64,000 nucleotides of DNA from Glossina fuscipes (Eukaryota; Arthropoda; Insecta; Diptera; Glossinidae): contig NW_023998414.1 of NCBI RefSeq assembly GCF_014805625.2, positions 14,187,505 through 14,251,504 on the forward strand. The letters run 5' to 3'. Below are positions 1-12,457 of the stretch, piece by piece; within the stretch, counting starts at the first letter, position 1, and every line of letters starts with the position of its first letter. The translations under genes and the position numbers were made by a program. The notes under the pieces are model-generated. The model was not told the DNA's origin, did not search any database, and saw only the letters and a list, made by a program, of their open reading frames with translations.

Positions 1-1203
1 TCTGATTTTGTAGTCCTCCCAGACTGTTCTTTGTCATAGATATCAAAATCACCACTTTTGAACAGTTCAAACTAATATCGATAATTAAGATAGGACAGAG
101 CAGCTATTAAAAATGTGTGATAGACTACGGCAGTAGAATTCTTTGAATCAAACAACACCGGTAATGAATGTCGAAAATGCTGTTTTGAGCGTTCAATGAT
201 CAGTCACAGTATGCATTGAATAACTCATTGATACTAAATGAAAAACAATTGTTTTTATGTAGAAAAATGTTGAACTCATCATCGAATTTAACCGTTCGCA
301 TTATCTTAGCAGTTTCATTAATAGATATCGCCGATCAATATACATGCAAGCATCTATTAAATATTAAGATTTGTTGAAAAAAATTATTCCTGGAGCATAT
401 CTTTTCTTCAACACTGTTTGTTGTATTTTGCATATAAATGCGTATAAGAGAAAAAAAGAAAAAAGAAACCTTAACGTGTAGTGGTTTCACGAAAGACACG
501 CACTCCTGATTTACTGGTTACAATGCTTACTTAACCGTCATGATGTTGATAATGATGGTGATCATGTTCACAGAATTCTAATGAACGGTGATAAATTTTC
601 CACAAATCACACGCATCACGCATCCATTCGTATAAACTGTAAAACAGAAGCACAATCATTCACATACCTTAACACTCTTATAACAAATAAATGCGGTGAC
701 ATATGTAGAAGTAAAAGACGAGGGAAAATATTTATCAAGAAAAGTCATCAAAGATCGATTGGCAGCTCTTGAATAAATATTATACGCGTATGGTTATGGT
801 TATGTGAGTGAACGAGTCAGCGATTGAGCGAGTGAGCGAGTGAGTGAGTTAATGTTTATCCCTAAAGAGAAATGCTGCTGTTAAGCGTTGTATGTTGAAT
901 AATAATTCGCTCGTAATCGTCAGAAAATTGAAAAAACCAAAAACAATACAAAATGTAAAGAAAGAGAAAGAAACAAAATGCCCAATGGCATAAAACATAT
1001 ATAACGAACATTCATCTTGTCCCCAGTGCTGTGATTGTTGGTTTAAGAGCAATGAACACAGACTATGCCATATGTAAAGGAGACAATAACCATCAGTGAC
1101 CGATCGAGACAACATAACTTTATAGATATAGATATGTATATGTATTGTTCAAATATGCACATACTCATATATAAAGTTACACGTGGATTACAATGCAATG
1201 TAC

Positions 1204-1250
1204 CTATATATATATATATTTATATATATATATATACATACGTACACATA
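1204..1250. repeat. TA-rich microsatellite
   Basis: Nearly uninterrupted alternating T/A dinucleotides with a few breaks. It is a simple repeat with no coding meaning; the tyrosine/isoleucine-rich frame across it is an artefact. Confidence 0.85.
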
Positions 1251-2781
1251 TATTGCATATGTATATAAAACAAGTCTGTGCCATCCATCCGTTGACGCAG
1301 TTTATATATATATAGTATGGCTGATGGTTGGCGATTAACTTTCTACCATCCAATTTTTTTTTTTTTTTTTTTTGTGATTTTTACAGTCAAAGCTTAGACA
1401 TGTACGAGGACGTAGCATATGGCATATAGTATGTGCTCTTGCGCCAGCTATTGAGGTAGAAACACAAATATGTTGCTTATGTATATAAGTTATCCATCTG
1501 TATATTTTTCCACCCATCCCCACTTTCATCACTGGTTAACTAACATTCGTGTCACACATGTACAACAACTGTTGTACATGTATATATTACTTACTTTATA
1601 TGGGAAAGGTGTCTTTATAGTTAAGGCACAGCACAACGCTATTATGTTTAAAAAAAAAAAAAAAAAAATGAAAATAAACAAAAAAAGAGAAGAAAAAATC
1701 GTCAAAAATCCATATCAAAACATCCACAAGTATTTTGAGAGAAATTTATACCGTGATACATATGTATTAACTATTCCATCAGAAACTTTAACTAAATTAT
1801 TGGATCACTTTCTGGAAATTGAATAAAGTCACTTACGTACAGTCACTTATTTCAAAATTTTATTACATTTCAATAACAAAATATTTCATCAATAGTGGGT
1901 ATATAACCCGTCGTATATATAAATCACGCAAATGCTATATGGAATTGCTTCATCCCTACAACTGCTTATGACGAATATATTCGTTATACAGATAAAAGGA
2001 AATTGGCATTCGAATTAAAAATTGATTAACTATAAGTTGTTTTTTTTTTTTTCGCCTGCAACAAGTGACAAAAAAAAAACAAAAAAATAGCCATTTGTGG
2101 TCAGTTCGATTTCATGCTAAGAAAAGAAAAACTCTCCATTGGCATAAGAATAAAAATTGCTACTTAAAAAAAAATAAAAAAAATAAAACGAAATTAATTG
2201 CATTGAATTATCATTGATGACATAAAAGAAATAGAAAAAATTATGCAAATAGGCAAATAAAATGGAAATATTCTCTTTTAATTTAAATCATGTACACTTA
2301 CTTAAAATCAAACTGTGAATATTTACCAATTTTGGCAACATTTATATATTATATATTAACATAGCATAAATTTATGAATAAGATCTAAATACATTCTTTT
2401 AAGCATAAAATGAGAATTATAATTAACGGTACACCTTAAGGGATAATATTACCTACTGTACATTAAAAATAGGATAATATTCTAGTTTTATATATGAAAT
2501 GATTTGTACATAAAATAATAATAAGTTTTTCCCCCGATTTCATGAATCAGAAACTGAAAGCGTAACACAAAACCAAATATTTTCTGAAAATATGGCTTGA
2601 ATGAGTATCATTAGATGCCGATATAAACTCTTCTTTTTTCCATCGACACAAATCGAATTAAAATTGAATCTCGAAAAAATATGCTTTCGAAAAATCGAAT
2701 TTATCAATTATTTTAAAATTTTACCACTCCCACTATCATCTTCTCATATCATCCTTGAAAATTTAACGGATCGTTTGATAT

Positions 2782-2838
2782 AAAAAAAAAAAAAAAAAAA
2801 AAAAAAAATAAAAAAAAAAATAACACCACACTACTAAT

Positions 2839-2874
<36 letters not shown>
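2782..2874. repeat. Two poly-A tracts separated by a short spacer
   Basis: A-runs occupy about 2782-2820 (with single T breaks) and 2843-2874, separated by about 22 bp of mixed sequence. They lie immediately 3' of the MADF gene. Because that gene is on the minus strand, a retrocopy tail of its transcript would read as poly-T on this strand, so these are simple repeats rather than its tail. Confidence 0.85.
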
Positions 2875-2876
<2 letters not shown>

Positions 2877-2892
2877 AGAAGAAAAAATATAC

Positions 2893-5800
2893 TTAACATT
2901 TTTTAGAGACATATTTGTGAAGAATGTCTTTCAGTTTGAGATCATTGGTACCGGGCCACGAACTTAGATTGTTAAGAGCATATATCCAATTTTTAACAAC
3001 CAAATTGCTCGAACATGTTGTCATATTAATTTCACTTATATAACGTTCAGGAAAAATAGCATCCGATGATTCACTTGCCGTGGTTGTATTAACATTCTGA
3101 TTTAATTCGAATGGTGTTTTGACGTTTAATTTGATGCCTGATTTTACCGTACGGAACATTTCATCAAACTTAGCGTAATAACGTTGATTTAGACGGCAGC
3201 GACTAATTGGATCCTGCAATTTGTACGCACGATACTTGAAAAAGGATCTTCGAAACGCCAATAAACAGTCCGTGACTATAAATATGATCTGAGTTACATT
3301 TTTTATGCGTTTCATATGAAATTATCTTATTATACCTTCGGCATTTAATTCTTTGGCGACCTCAAGCCAAGCTTTATATTTTTGAACAGGATTATTCAAT
3401 TTCTCATAGATGATAGGACGTTTTTTTACAGCTGTTAGTAAAGCCACAGATTCAATTTCTTTAACCTTTCTTCGATACGTGCAACTAGGAGTTTTAGTTG
3501 TCTTTGCTGATGTCATTGGTTTTTCATTTTCCACGATTGTCTGCACCGGTGGAGATGCATCATTATTAATATCATCATCCTTTTTGGATTCTTCTTTACT
3601 ATCTTTGCTTTCCGGCTCTCCAGCTGTTACCTCTGAATAAAAATATGGATATTTTTTTTAAATATTATTATATAACAATTAATTTCTATATGTGATTTTA
3701 GAACTTACTATTATACTTTGTCTTCATTTCCAGCATAGCACAACGTTCAATCTCTTCCATCATTTTATTACTTACGATATAATAGAACGGTTCCATGTTA
3801 TGGTAGCGGCTTTCTAGCAAAAATTTCATTTTTGCTAAGACTCGCCACCAATTCAAAGGCCACTTATTGTCGATACCAAACTCCAAATCGTTCAAATATT
3901 TTAAAAATACATTCTTAAAGGAAATCCAAATTTCAATGATACGCTCTACGTTAAACAGAAAGAAAATTGAAATTGTATTTATGTATTTTAATTTAATAAA
4001 TAAGAAAATTGTTTTTTTTTTTTTTTTTTTTCGTTCGAAAATAGGGGTGTTCTCGCTTTCCGTCGTGCTTTGGCCCATTTCTTATTCAAATGTGCGTGCA
4101 ATAACGTCTAATGTTTTTCCGGAATTTGCAAGCGATATCTTCATTTTAGCGATCATTCACAGACATTGCACAAACAAACAGCGAGAAAGATAGATCAACG
4201 CTATACGAATTTTGTAAAGTCTCTTAAGCTTCCTTCGAGATACTGAATACGTTTCAATAAAATGAATGCACACCCCTATCGTTCAATGATGGATAGAGTA
4301 AGGATTACTTACCGACTTCGGGAAACCTTAATCGTATCGTACGCCATACGCAAAGTGATTCCATGTCGTTTTTATTATTTTTAGATTCTGTACTTATATA
4401 TAATATTGGATAAGTGCCTATATATTCCATGACTTCCGGCAAGCGTGGTATAGACGACCATCCCATAGATACTATATAAATAATCGTAAAAATGCATGTA
4501 AAAAAAAATTGTACAAATGCATGTAAAAAAAAAAAAAAAAAAAAAATAGGCTATAAGTAAACTCACCAGCATGACTATCAAATTCCATAAAGAGTTCGTA
4601 TGATTGCGTCCAAACTTTAATTTTCGTTTGAAATGGTTTCATTAACTCTTTCATCGGAGCAATTTTGGGAAATTGATTAAAATTCTCCACAAGAAAATTC
4701 CAACAAGCCCGACATATGTGAGCTATTAAGAAAGTATTACAAAGCGGACAGTGATTAATCTTAAGAGAATAGTGAGTAAAAGTTAAAACTAAAACCATAG
4801 ACAAGAAATGCATTTTTTTTCTTTTTTCTTTTTTTTGCACTTTTATGAAAGAAAAAAATAATAAAAAATTTTTCTAATAATCTTTTGATGAAAACTGTTT
4901 AATAAAAAAGTGAACAAAAAACTTACCCGGCAGATTAAATTCTTTGGCTATATGTTCCCAATAACTATTAATAAGAGCTGGCTGATTGTGTTTTTTGTTA
5001 TGCAATAATGGTACGGCCATAACTTCTCGAATAAAAAGAACCGTTTTCGGCATGGAAAGTGAATAACGTTCCGCCAAAGGTGGACCATGAACAACCAATT
5101 GATTGCCACTTTGCGAGGCAATTAATTCAATTAAAATCTCGTTAGGATTAAGTAGTGAGACAGCTCCTGTAATTTTCGGTAAGGGTGGTGTATTGGATAC
5201 TAAATTAGAAGCCGTAGTAACCACGTTGGCAGCATTAGCTTTAGCGGCAGGAGAAACAGCTGGCGCTACAGTTGTTGGCGTAACAGGTAGTTGCTGTACG
5301 TTAGAAACATTGACGTTGCTAATTTTAGGAGATGCCGCTGATGTCGTCAAAGTTGGCGCACGTTTTCCAGCTGTAAAAAGCGGTTTTAGGTTTGCTATTG
5401 GAATGGCTGTCATCGCACTGGCTGATGGCAGACTTGAATTTGGAATGATGGCGATTTTGGGAGAAAGTATTGAAGTATTATTGTTGGCGGCCGAGTTACT
5501 TTGTACAGTAGATTTCGCAGTTGCCGTTACCGTAGTTGTTGTTGATACCGCTTTAAGTATCCTATGGTCCGATATGCTCAGAGGTATTTGTACGGGAGAT
5601 AAATGAGTATTTTTTGTATTCGTTGTTGTGGGTAGTTGTTGCAGAACCATATTTGATGGATATGATGCAATAGCTTGATTATATGATGGTGGAGGTTGCA
5701 TTGGTATTACATTGTTCGTATCATTTAAGAATTGCGCGAAACCAGGCTGCGCTAAACTAATGGCTGATGTTATCTTCGGCAACGGTGGCGGCTGCGTCGA

Positions 5801-8386
5801 TACTATATGATTTGATATTTCTACCGCTGGAGAAGTAACTGTTATTCCATTATTAGTGAGAGTCATAGGTAGCGTATTGGTAGATTTCGGTGACACTGTA
5901 AGCGTTGATCCAATCTTTCGGTAGGGCTTAAATCGCCGCGTTTTTGCGTCCTCTATTACTAAGTGCGATTGAGAACGTTTGTATAGCTCTGTAATAATAC
6001 CTTCAAAATACCATTTATCGGTCAGTTGATAACTTTGTTGACGCATTTTCATCAGTTCCAAGTAGAAGTGACGTAAAATTAACCATGTTATTTCGCACTG
6101 GCCTATAGTTGCAACTAAATGACCTTAAAAAAAAAAAAAGAAGAGAGGTCAGTGATATTTAAGCCATCTATTATCCCACTTACCGGACCCACCCCTCATT
6201 TTACCGATTTCTCCCCACAGCGAAAAGAAGTCTGCGGTCTTATTTGGATTATTAAGGAGACGTTCCGTTACCGCAATAACAGTAATTGTCCTTTTCATAC
6301 GTGCTAATAAATTGTAAATATTTTTGAAATGTTCGATAGGCTCCTGCCAACCCTTCTTCAAATAGTGTGATTGTTTGTATACTGTATTAGGACTTAAAAG
6401 AGATGTTAACTATAAATGTATCTATAATATGGAAATTTAATCTTATTATCATACTTGGCTAATATATGGGGCTTTAAAAATGACAATAGCATTTGTAATT
6501 CCGAGGTTTCGGCCATTCCATTCGCTGTATCTATCCCAGAGGAGGCTTGACAAATTTCCCATTCATAACGTGTTTGTATGAAAATCCATAGTTTCATAAG
6601 CTTAGTAGCTAAAGCAAAAAAATAAAAAATAAAAAAAAAAAATTAGTCCTAAAATTGCAAATCCTTCAAAGCTTCAATCACCCTTATCTCCCATCTCAGA
6701 GGCTATAGCATTCCAAATGTAACCTTTGCGTTTATAATCCGCATAAAAAGGCGATAGATTATGATACAAATCCTGATAAGCCTTAACGTGTTCAATCAAC
6801 TGTTTCATTTCCTTTGTTAATATGAATGTATTGCTCGTTATCGCACTGTTGGTCGTTGAACTGATAATTTTGCAGCTATCTTCGTCCTCATCGATAACAA
6901 TCAATTCCACTGGTTGCTCAATTAAAATCAAGTCATCATCTTTGTTACAAGATTGATTAGCAATTACTTCATTTTCAGGTTCAGCAATATCAAATAACGG
7001 AGCGCAGCTTTTACTATAATGAAAATAAAAACTGTAGCGAAATGATTCCTTTAACAAATCATATATGCTCGTGTACCGTTCTTCTAAGAATCTCCATAAA
7101 AATAGCAATTCGTTTTCCAATTTCATAACTGGCCTTCTTTTGTTGCCCTTGGGACCACCCGAAAAAAATTGAAGCAAACGCCTCGCATGACGTTGATAAA
7201 GATAACGTAATTCAATCCACGTGGACTTACAAACATTCACTGAAGAGAATTTAAGTTATAATGGTTATATTATGAATTATGCATGAATTATGTATGACTA
7301 TTACGGTCATGTTATGCCGGGTACGTCAATTTGATCTGTTTTGATTTTCGTTCTTCAAAAAAATGGTTATGAGGGAAATGATGGTAAATATGTTTTCTAG
7401 TTGACGACGTGCCGCCGATAAGTTTTTTCTCAAATTACCACAGTCGCAAAAATAAATATATATATAGGATGCTGAAATTTGGCACGAACAATCCTTGATT
7501 CATCAAGAAAACCAGATTAACGTACGCCTCCACAGTACATCGGAGATAGAGACAACCTTGAAAAAATACGACCAATATTTCCAAATTTTCGTCTTGTAAC
7601 TTTCGATCTTATAAAGATATTTCTAAAAAGCTGTAATCCAGAGATCTTCGTTAGGATCGGCTTGACGTTCAGTACAGAAATGGTTGCGATCCGTTTAGTA
7701 ACACGTCCGCAATAAACGATAAAATTTTAATTTATTTTCAGTATGTTTGGATAGAAAACGTGCTAATGCGTATTAAATTGAATTAGAAATAAATTGGAAT
7801 TATAATTTTTAAGCTGATCGCACATATTTTCAAATTGAACTTGCCGATCGTTTTAATAAACGTTTGGGTGGCAATTTGTTAGGTATGCATTCATAGGCTC
7901 GAAATTCATAGGTAAAAATTTGAAAAAAAATTGTCATTGTTTTCGCGCGAAGTTGTTTCAATTTCTAATCTATTTTAGGCGCATATATAAACAGGTGAGA
8001 ACCAGTTTTCAACCTTCGATTCTTAATCGATCAAGGAGTGTATTTCAGCATTATTACTTCATTTTTGCGACCGTGGCAATTTGACAAAAAAGTAGATTAA
8101 AATGATCCCTATCGGTAGGACAAGGTCGTAGCTCTAATGTTAAATCGTGTGTGAAGCTAAACTTACCCTCTAATTGCAATGATGCAGCGATTTTTTTCCA
8201 TATTTTTTCCTTCCTTTCCAAATTTGAAAAATGTTTGTGCTTATTATCGTATAGTATACGATATTTTTTCACATAGAATATTAAACGTTTTTCCAGTTTT
8301 AAATCATCCGATGATTTTTTGAGCTTGTTATTGATACTTCTACTATCGCTACTCCCATTGTTATTGGTTAAGGTGCCACAGTTCAT
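2893..8386 (-). CDS. Six-fold MADF-domain protein (ten exons, about 1182 aa)
   Basis: Exons on the minus strand: 8386-8167, 7239-6682, 6608-6455, 6392-6184, 6102-4927, 4722-4567, 4471-4313, 3945-3709, 3632-3336, 3275-2893. They join in frame to 1182 residues ending VSKKC. Six MADF (Adf-1-type Myb/SANT-like) units are visible. First halves carry the pattern LYDN..KIWKKIA or KAWLEVAKEL and stop at a Gly codon; second halves open with a Trp/Leu/Tyr pattern such as CKSTWIELRYLYQRHARRL. Units fall near residues 30-130, 230-311, 325-430, 720-824, 840-950 and 1010-1110. A Thr/Ser/Ala/Pro-rich linker fills about 430-700 between units 3 and 4. I see no clear BESS motif. MADF proteins are sequence-specific DNA binders in nuclei of insects; the targets here are unknown. 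Eight of nine introns are phase 1; intron 3 is phase 2. The donor of exon 2 (GTGATT) is weak. The ATG at 8386 is directly preceded by TAG in frame, which could also be a splice acceptor, so an upstream exon is possible. Confidence 0.82.
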
Positions 8387-10717
8387 CTATGATAGAAAAA
8401 AGGACATAAGTGGTAATTAATAACCACATCAAGAAATAGTGTAAGTCATACCAACTAGATTCCTTAGTACTTTCACTTTATATCTTCTTAAGAGAAATAC
8501 ATTCTTGAAATATTCTTAAACATTTTAAAAACCAACAACAAGCAAGAGTGTAAAAAATTTACTCTCAAAATTCTCTCTTATTAGAATATAACATTATACG
8601 TTAACAGAAAACGAACTGTAAACATACATATTAATCTTCAAGAGAAAGAATTTGACGCAAACAAGAGTATGAGTATACTTAGCTAATCGATGTTTGATAA
8701 ACTTTGAAAGTAATTTGCAATAAGTTGTCTAATGTACGCTTAAAAGAAGATTATTATTTTATATATAATAACATCGTTAGCCATGAATAATAAACATTTT
8801 TAATGATACTTCTAAAAAGCAATTTTGCACCTAAGATGAAGAGAGATTCATTAATAAGATATACATTAATACGCACGCCTTTCTGCAAAATATCTTCTCT
8901 GACTTGTGAGTAATACGTAATTACGTGAATCCCGTAGCAATATCTCTTTTAGATGAATTGAATTAGGTAAAAAGATTGGAAAGACACCAAATAGTAGATT
9001 TTCTATTTGGAAATTAATTTATTTTTATTGGTTTAATTATTTTAATGAATTTTCAAAATTTATATTTATAATTTCTTGTTTATTTAAACATAATTTCTTT
9101 ATTGTCATATTGCTCCCATCGAGGGGGACAACAACCTCTGTTAGTTTCCTTACATTAGCATAACATTCATTTATTACGTTTTTGGATAGATTTTAAGTTA
9201 AATGTGTGTAGAAAATATGAAGAAAGAAATTGAAGAAAATTCAAAATGCCAAACTTTACCTCGAAAAGAGAATTTGCTAGGACGAGTGCACACGTAATTG
9301 TATTCTGAAATTTAGGGAAAATATTAGAGTCGAGAGATAAATATTGTGTTGAAGAATTATAAGTTATAAACATGTGTTATATTTGAAGGTTACATAAGAA
9401 TTTGAGCGTACGGTACGGAGGCGAAAATTATCGCCTTAGATAATAAAATAGTGAATTTACAGCAAAGCTTTACGCAACACAATACAGCGGTTACCACCTT
9501 TTCGCCATCATTTGAACTCTGCCTCGAAAGGGCAATTCATCTTTTGAGGCCCGTCACGAACTACTTCTTGATATCGTCAGGTTAACAGATACACAGAGAA
9601 CCCTTGAGTCGTCGAAGAAAACAGATAATTATAATAAGAATAAGAATCAACGTCTTGTGAATACAGCGGATGTAACCACACACACACCGGATAAGTGCTT
9701 TAATCTTTTCTAAAGGATATTTGCAATATTCGACTGAGAGTTGTTATGCGGCAAAAATTACTTAGATTCGTATCATACCATGCAAGCATTTCGAAATAGT
9801 AACTAAACTCTCAATAGCTTCGTAAGTTTTTTATACTTTCGATTTAGCTCTTCATTGAGCAACGTTTCCAATTGGATATCCGCATGTTACCGGCCTTCCA
9901 TGCTAAAATCATTTCTAAACTTTTTGATTAGTACTCACGTACTTTTAATCGATGAAGCATAACTAACTACAGCAATCGATAGCTCTTAGCAGAATTTTTC
10001 TTCGTATTCAACAGGAAAAGAGACGCTTTTCAGAAATGCGCGCTGTTATCACACAAGTCGATGTGTTCAAAGCATTATTTATGTTTCGGCGATATCGTAT
10101 ATACAAATTCAATGACAGTTGATGCACAGGAATCAAAGAGTATTATTTTCCCGATTCTTTTCTTTCTTTTCTTGCATGTATATACATAATGAAGCTTTCC
10201 TTGTGTAACGCGTTGTGTGCTAAGCTGCTTATTAGTAGCTGGCATTTCTAAGCCAAGGGTTCGTTTATGGTTTATGGTTTTCGCTGTCGTACGAACGAAA
10301 CACAAAAGCGGCGTAGGTTTCTCATTCGTCGCATTTACAACGGAATGTTTGTGATATTGTCGATGTATGTATAACAAATTGACACAAAAAAGAGAGGAAA
10401 GAGTAAAATAAATAAACCAACCAAACATAAAATTTGAAAAAGAAAAAATCGAAATCGATGAAACAAGAATTCTTTTTTTCTTAATAGCTAACTGGATATT
10501 TGTAATTCCCATATTAAATCTTCCCGCCTATACACTATCCATATAGGCCACGTTTCAGAATACTTTCCAGAATACATACTGCACGTCATGTCATTCCCAA
10601 AAGTTGTTGACTTAATTCCATAATCATTTAGTCCTTTTCATATGTTATAGCACAAACAAATAAAAGCACCCAAAATAATTATTTGATTTTATTATTTTTG
10701 CCAACACTTTGGAATTT
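8387..10717. other. Intergenic region upstream of the MADF gene
   Basis: This should contain the promoter and 5' UTR of the MADF gene, read leftwards from 8386, but no core promoter motif stands out. The rest is AT-rich. A less AT-rich patch at about 9480-9700 has short open frames that I could not match to any family. One longer frame at 10075-10512 is listed separately. Confidence 0.5.
10075..10512 (-). CDS. Unrecognised 145-codon open frame, doubtful
   Basis: This is the longest uninterrupted frame between 8.4 and 28 kb that is not a transposase. It starts MGITNIQLAIKKKR, has one hydrophobic stretch at about residues 22-48 that could be a membrane segment, then a basic, Thr-rich tail. I recognise no domain, see no splice-site context and have no homologue in mind. 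In AT-rich DNA a frame this size can arise by chance, so it should not be treated as a gene without transcript support. Confidence 0.12.
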   Translation of the reverse strand: MGITNIQLAIKKKRILVSSISIFSFSNFMFGWFIYFTLSSLFCVNLLYIHRQYHKHSVVNATNEKPTPLLCFVRTTAKTINHKRTLGLEMPATNKQLSTQRVTQGKLHYVYTCKKRKKRIGKIILFDSCASTVIEFVYTISPKHK

Positions 10718-11695
10718 CTACGAGTAAGTAATCTTCCTATATCCATTAATTTTATCAAATGCTGAATAGCTATTTTGGTTTCCAACTAAAATAGGGTATT
10801 TTCGTGTCGATATCGAGCAAACACTCATACAGACCCTATCGAGTATTGAGAACCACTTAGGGGATATTTCCTGTACTTCGTCAAGAAGAGAGGGAGAGTT
10901 GTTTGTGAACATTCGACTTGAAAATGAAAACATCAGGGACGGTGAGAAAACCCACTTCCGTAGGTTGTTCAATACGGTTAAAAAGCGACGAGCTACTGTG
11001 GTACATGGTATGGTACCCAGATAACTCCAGGACAAATGAGAAAGCCGTGTAGCCTTGTTAAAGGTGGACATATATCTTTTATGTCTGTAGAACACTTGCC
11101 CTGGATATGTCTGTACATAAGATCAACACAGTCCACATTACGACGATACTCAAAGAAATCGCGACTTTTTGATACACTTTCGTCACCCATGAGCATCTGA
11201 GCCTTTCGCTGTGTGCGGTTGTGATGCTCCAAGCAATGTTTGGATGCCCCCAACCACACATACGAGTTATACTCTATTTTTGCCCGGATATAGATAGTGT
11301 AAATGGTACCGATATCGGCTGCAATGAACTGTTTTGTGCTTCGCTTTAAAAAACCACACTTTGAACACTTGTTCTTTGCAACGAATATCGTTTTGTATTC
11401 TCATGCCCACAACATCGATGGTTGCCGATTCTTCTACATTGACACAATCAAAAAAGAGAAGTTGTTCATCACTTTTCCTGTGCATTAGAAGGCAGCTTTC
11501 AGTTCTTGCGATGTTAAAGCTTGCTATATCAACTTGACCCCATTCAGATATTTTTATGAGATCCTGATGCAGCGTTTATTGTTTATCTCATTGCTGCATG
11601 ATTTCTGACTAAAGAAAAATGAGTGACACAAGATTCTGTCGTCTGCGAAGGAGTAGATAGGGGTTTCTTTTACGCACAAGAGGTCGTTAAGGAAT
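10718..11695 (-). mobile_element. Non-LTR retrotransposon fragment (reverse transcriptase C-terminal part), decayed
   Basis: Reading the minus strand from 11695 downwards, the frames give FLNDLL, then the reverse-transcriptase catalytic box as SFADD (about 11635-11650). A segment like ISEWGQVDIASFN follows, then a Cys-Leu-Leu block with GMRIQNDIR, and then the post-polymerase segment YNSYVWLGASKHCLEHHNRTQRKAQ (in two blocks) with MGDESVSKS. That order is typical of ORF2 of jockey/CR1-type LINEs. The frame shifts several times (near 11330 and 11080, for example) and contains stops, so it is a fossil. Palm motifs upstream of FADD and the endonuclease are missing, which fits 5' truncation. The family assignment beyond non-LTR is inference. 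Confidence 0.8.
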
Positions 11696-11789
11696 AAAAG
11701 AAAGAGAGGAGGAAAGAAAGAACAACGAAAAATTTAGCAAACTTTTCAAAGATTTTATTACTTTTCAGTTATTCTCGTTATAAGAAACT

Positions 11790-12230
11790 ACAATCTATTA
11801 ACTTTTTCGCCATATAAGCTTCTTTTTCCTTAAAGGCCCCATATATGGTGGGATTCCTAACATAGATCTGCCTCGTCCAAATTCGATAAAAATTATTTTC
11901 ACATCAAATTATTATTACAAACCATTTTTCACTATGAAATATTGGAAGTTAAACGGTCTTACTATATAAAGATTCAATTTTCGTAGAAACGGTTATATGG
12001 CAAGTGGTTCAAAGAACTTTTGGATGTAGCCCATTCAAACCACTTTCTACAGCGTATATAATTGCGCCAAATTTCCGACCAAATTTCATTAAAAAATCTC
12101 GAAAATTACGGCTTTTTCTTGAACGTAGACACGCAGACGGACAGACAGGTCCACAGCGGTATAATAAAAGGTGAGTCTATCTAAAGTCCATCTGATCGTT
12201 GCATACATCCGCACAAATTTAATATACATA
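11790..12230 (+). repeat. Dispersed non-coding repeat copy (GGTATAATAAAAGGTG family)
   Basis: This stretch has the layout of a dispersed fly repeat: text resembling ATATGG..GTTCAAAGAAC, then CCAAATTTC..ATTAAAAAATCTCGAAAATTACGG, a CGGACAGACAGG block at 12138-12149, and GGTATAATAAAAGGTG beginning at 12159. The last block recurs almost exactly at 57999 and in part at 57147. No protein is encoded. The left border is uncertain. Confidence 0.6.
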
Positions 12231-12267
12231 TGCGCTGAAAACGATGAGGAAGGTAACGTGTTAATAT

Positions 12268-12280
12268 TACATTGATCAAT
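12268..12280. repeat. Target-site duplication of SINE copy 1 (left)
   Basis: TACATTGATCAAT, matching the copy at 12458-12470 exactly, directly abuts the tRNA-like head of the SINE. Confidence 0.85.
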
Positions 12281-12457
12281 CCGCCTGAGTGGCCGAAGAC
12301 GGGGAATTTCGACTAGCGACTCAATGGTCGTGGGTTCGAATCTCAAGTGCGGTAGAGTTTTTAATAAACGCCAATAGCCTTAGATGCTAGTGCTTTAAGA
12401 CTTTAGTCTTAGAATTTATTTCTGTAGCGAAATTAATAATAATAATAATAATAACAA
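12281..12457 (+). mobile_element. tRNA-derived SINE, copy 1, with target-site duplication
   Basis: The 5' end looks like a tRNA gene: an A-box-like TGGCCGAAGAC at 12290-12300 and a near-perfect B box GGTTCGAATCT at 12333-12343. The body continues with a non-tRNA segment (GTTTTTAATAAACG, then AGCCTTAGATGCTAGTG) and ends in an (AAT)n tail at about 12434-12456. It is flanked by a perfect 13-bp direct repeat, TACATTGATCAAT, at 12268-12280 and 12458-12470, as expected of target-primed retroposition. Two related copies lie at 27121 and 56425. Such elements are transcribed by RNA polymerase III from the internal boxes and moved by a LINE; which LINE is unknown. Confidence 0.88.

Larger units (their letters stand above)
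1..2892. other. AT-rich intergenic DNA, no gene recognised
   Basis: No open frame here resembles a protein I know; the longest (1470-1826, +) is low-complexity Lys/Ile text running through a poly-A tract. Visible content is simple sequence: GAGT/GAGC tetranucleotide-like repeats at about 805-850, a TA tract near 1204-1250, poly-T near 1351-1372, and many A-runs. The right part would hold the 3' UTR and terminator of the minus-strand MADF gene ending at 2893, but I could not pick a convincing polyadenylation signal. Confidence 0.6.

Noticed and set aside
1470..1826. 118-codon plus-strand open frame
   Set aside because: Runs through a poly-A tract and low-complexity Lys/Ile text; no domain, no splice context.
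2782..2874. Poly-A tail of a retrocopy
   Set aside because: Tail would be on the wrong strand for the adjacent minus-strand gene, which also has introns; treated as simple repeat.
5103..5606. 167-codon plus-strand frame
   Set aside because: Antisense shadow of the Thr/Ser/Ala-rich linker exon of the MADF gene.
12281..12355. tRNA gene
   Set aside because: A/B boxes and TTCGAATC look tRNA-like, but no acceptor-stem pairing closes, the homology continues into a common non-tRNA body and (AAT)n tail, and a TSD flanks the whole unit: it is a SINE.
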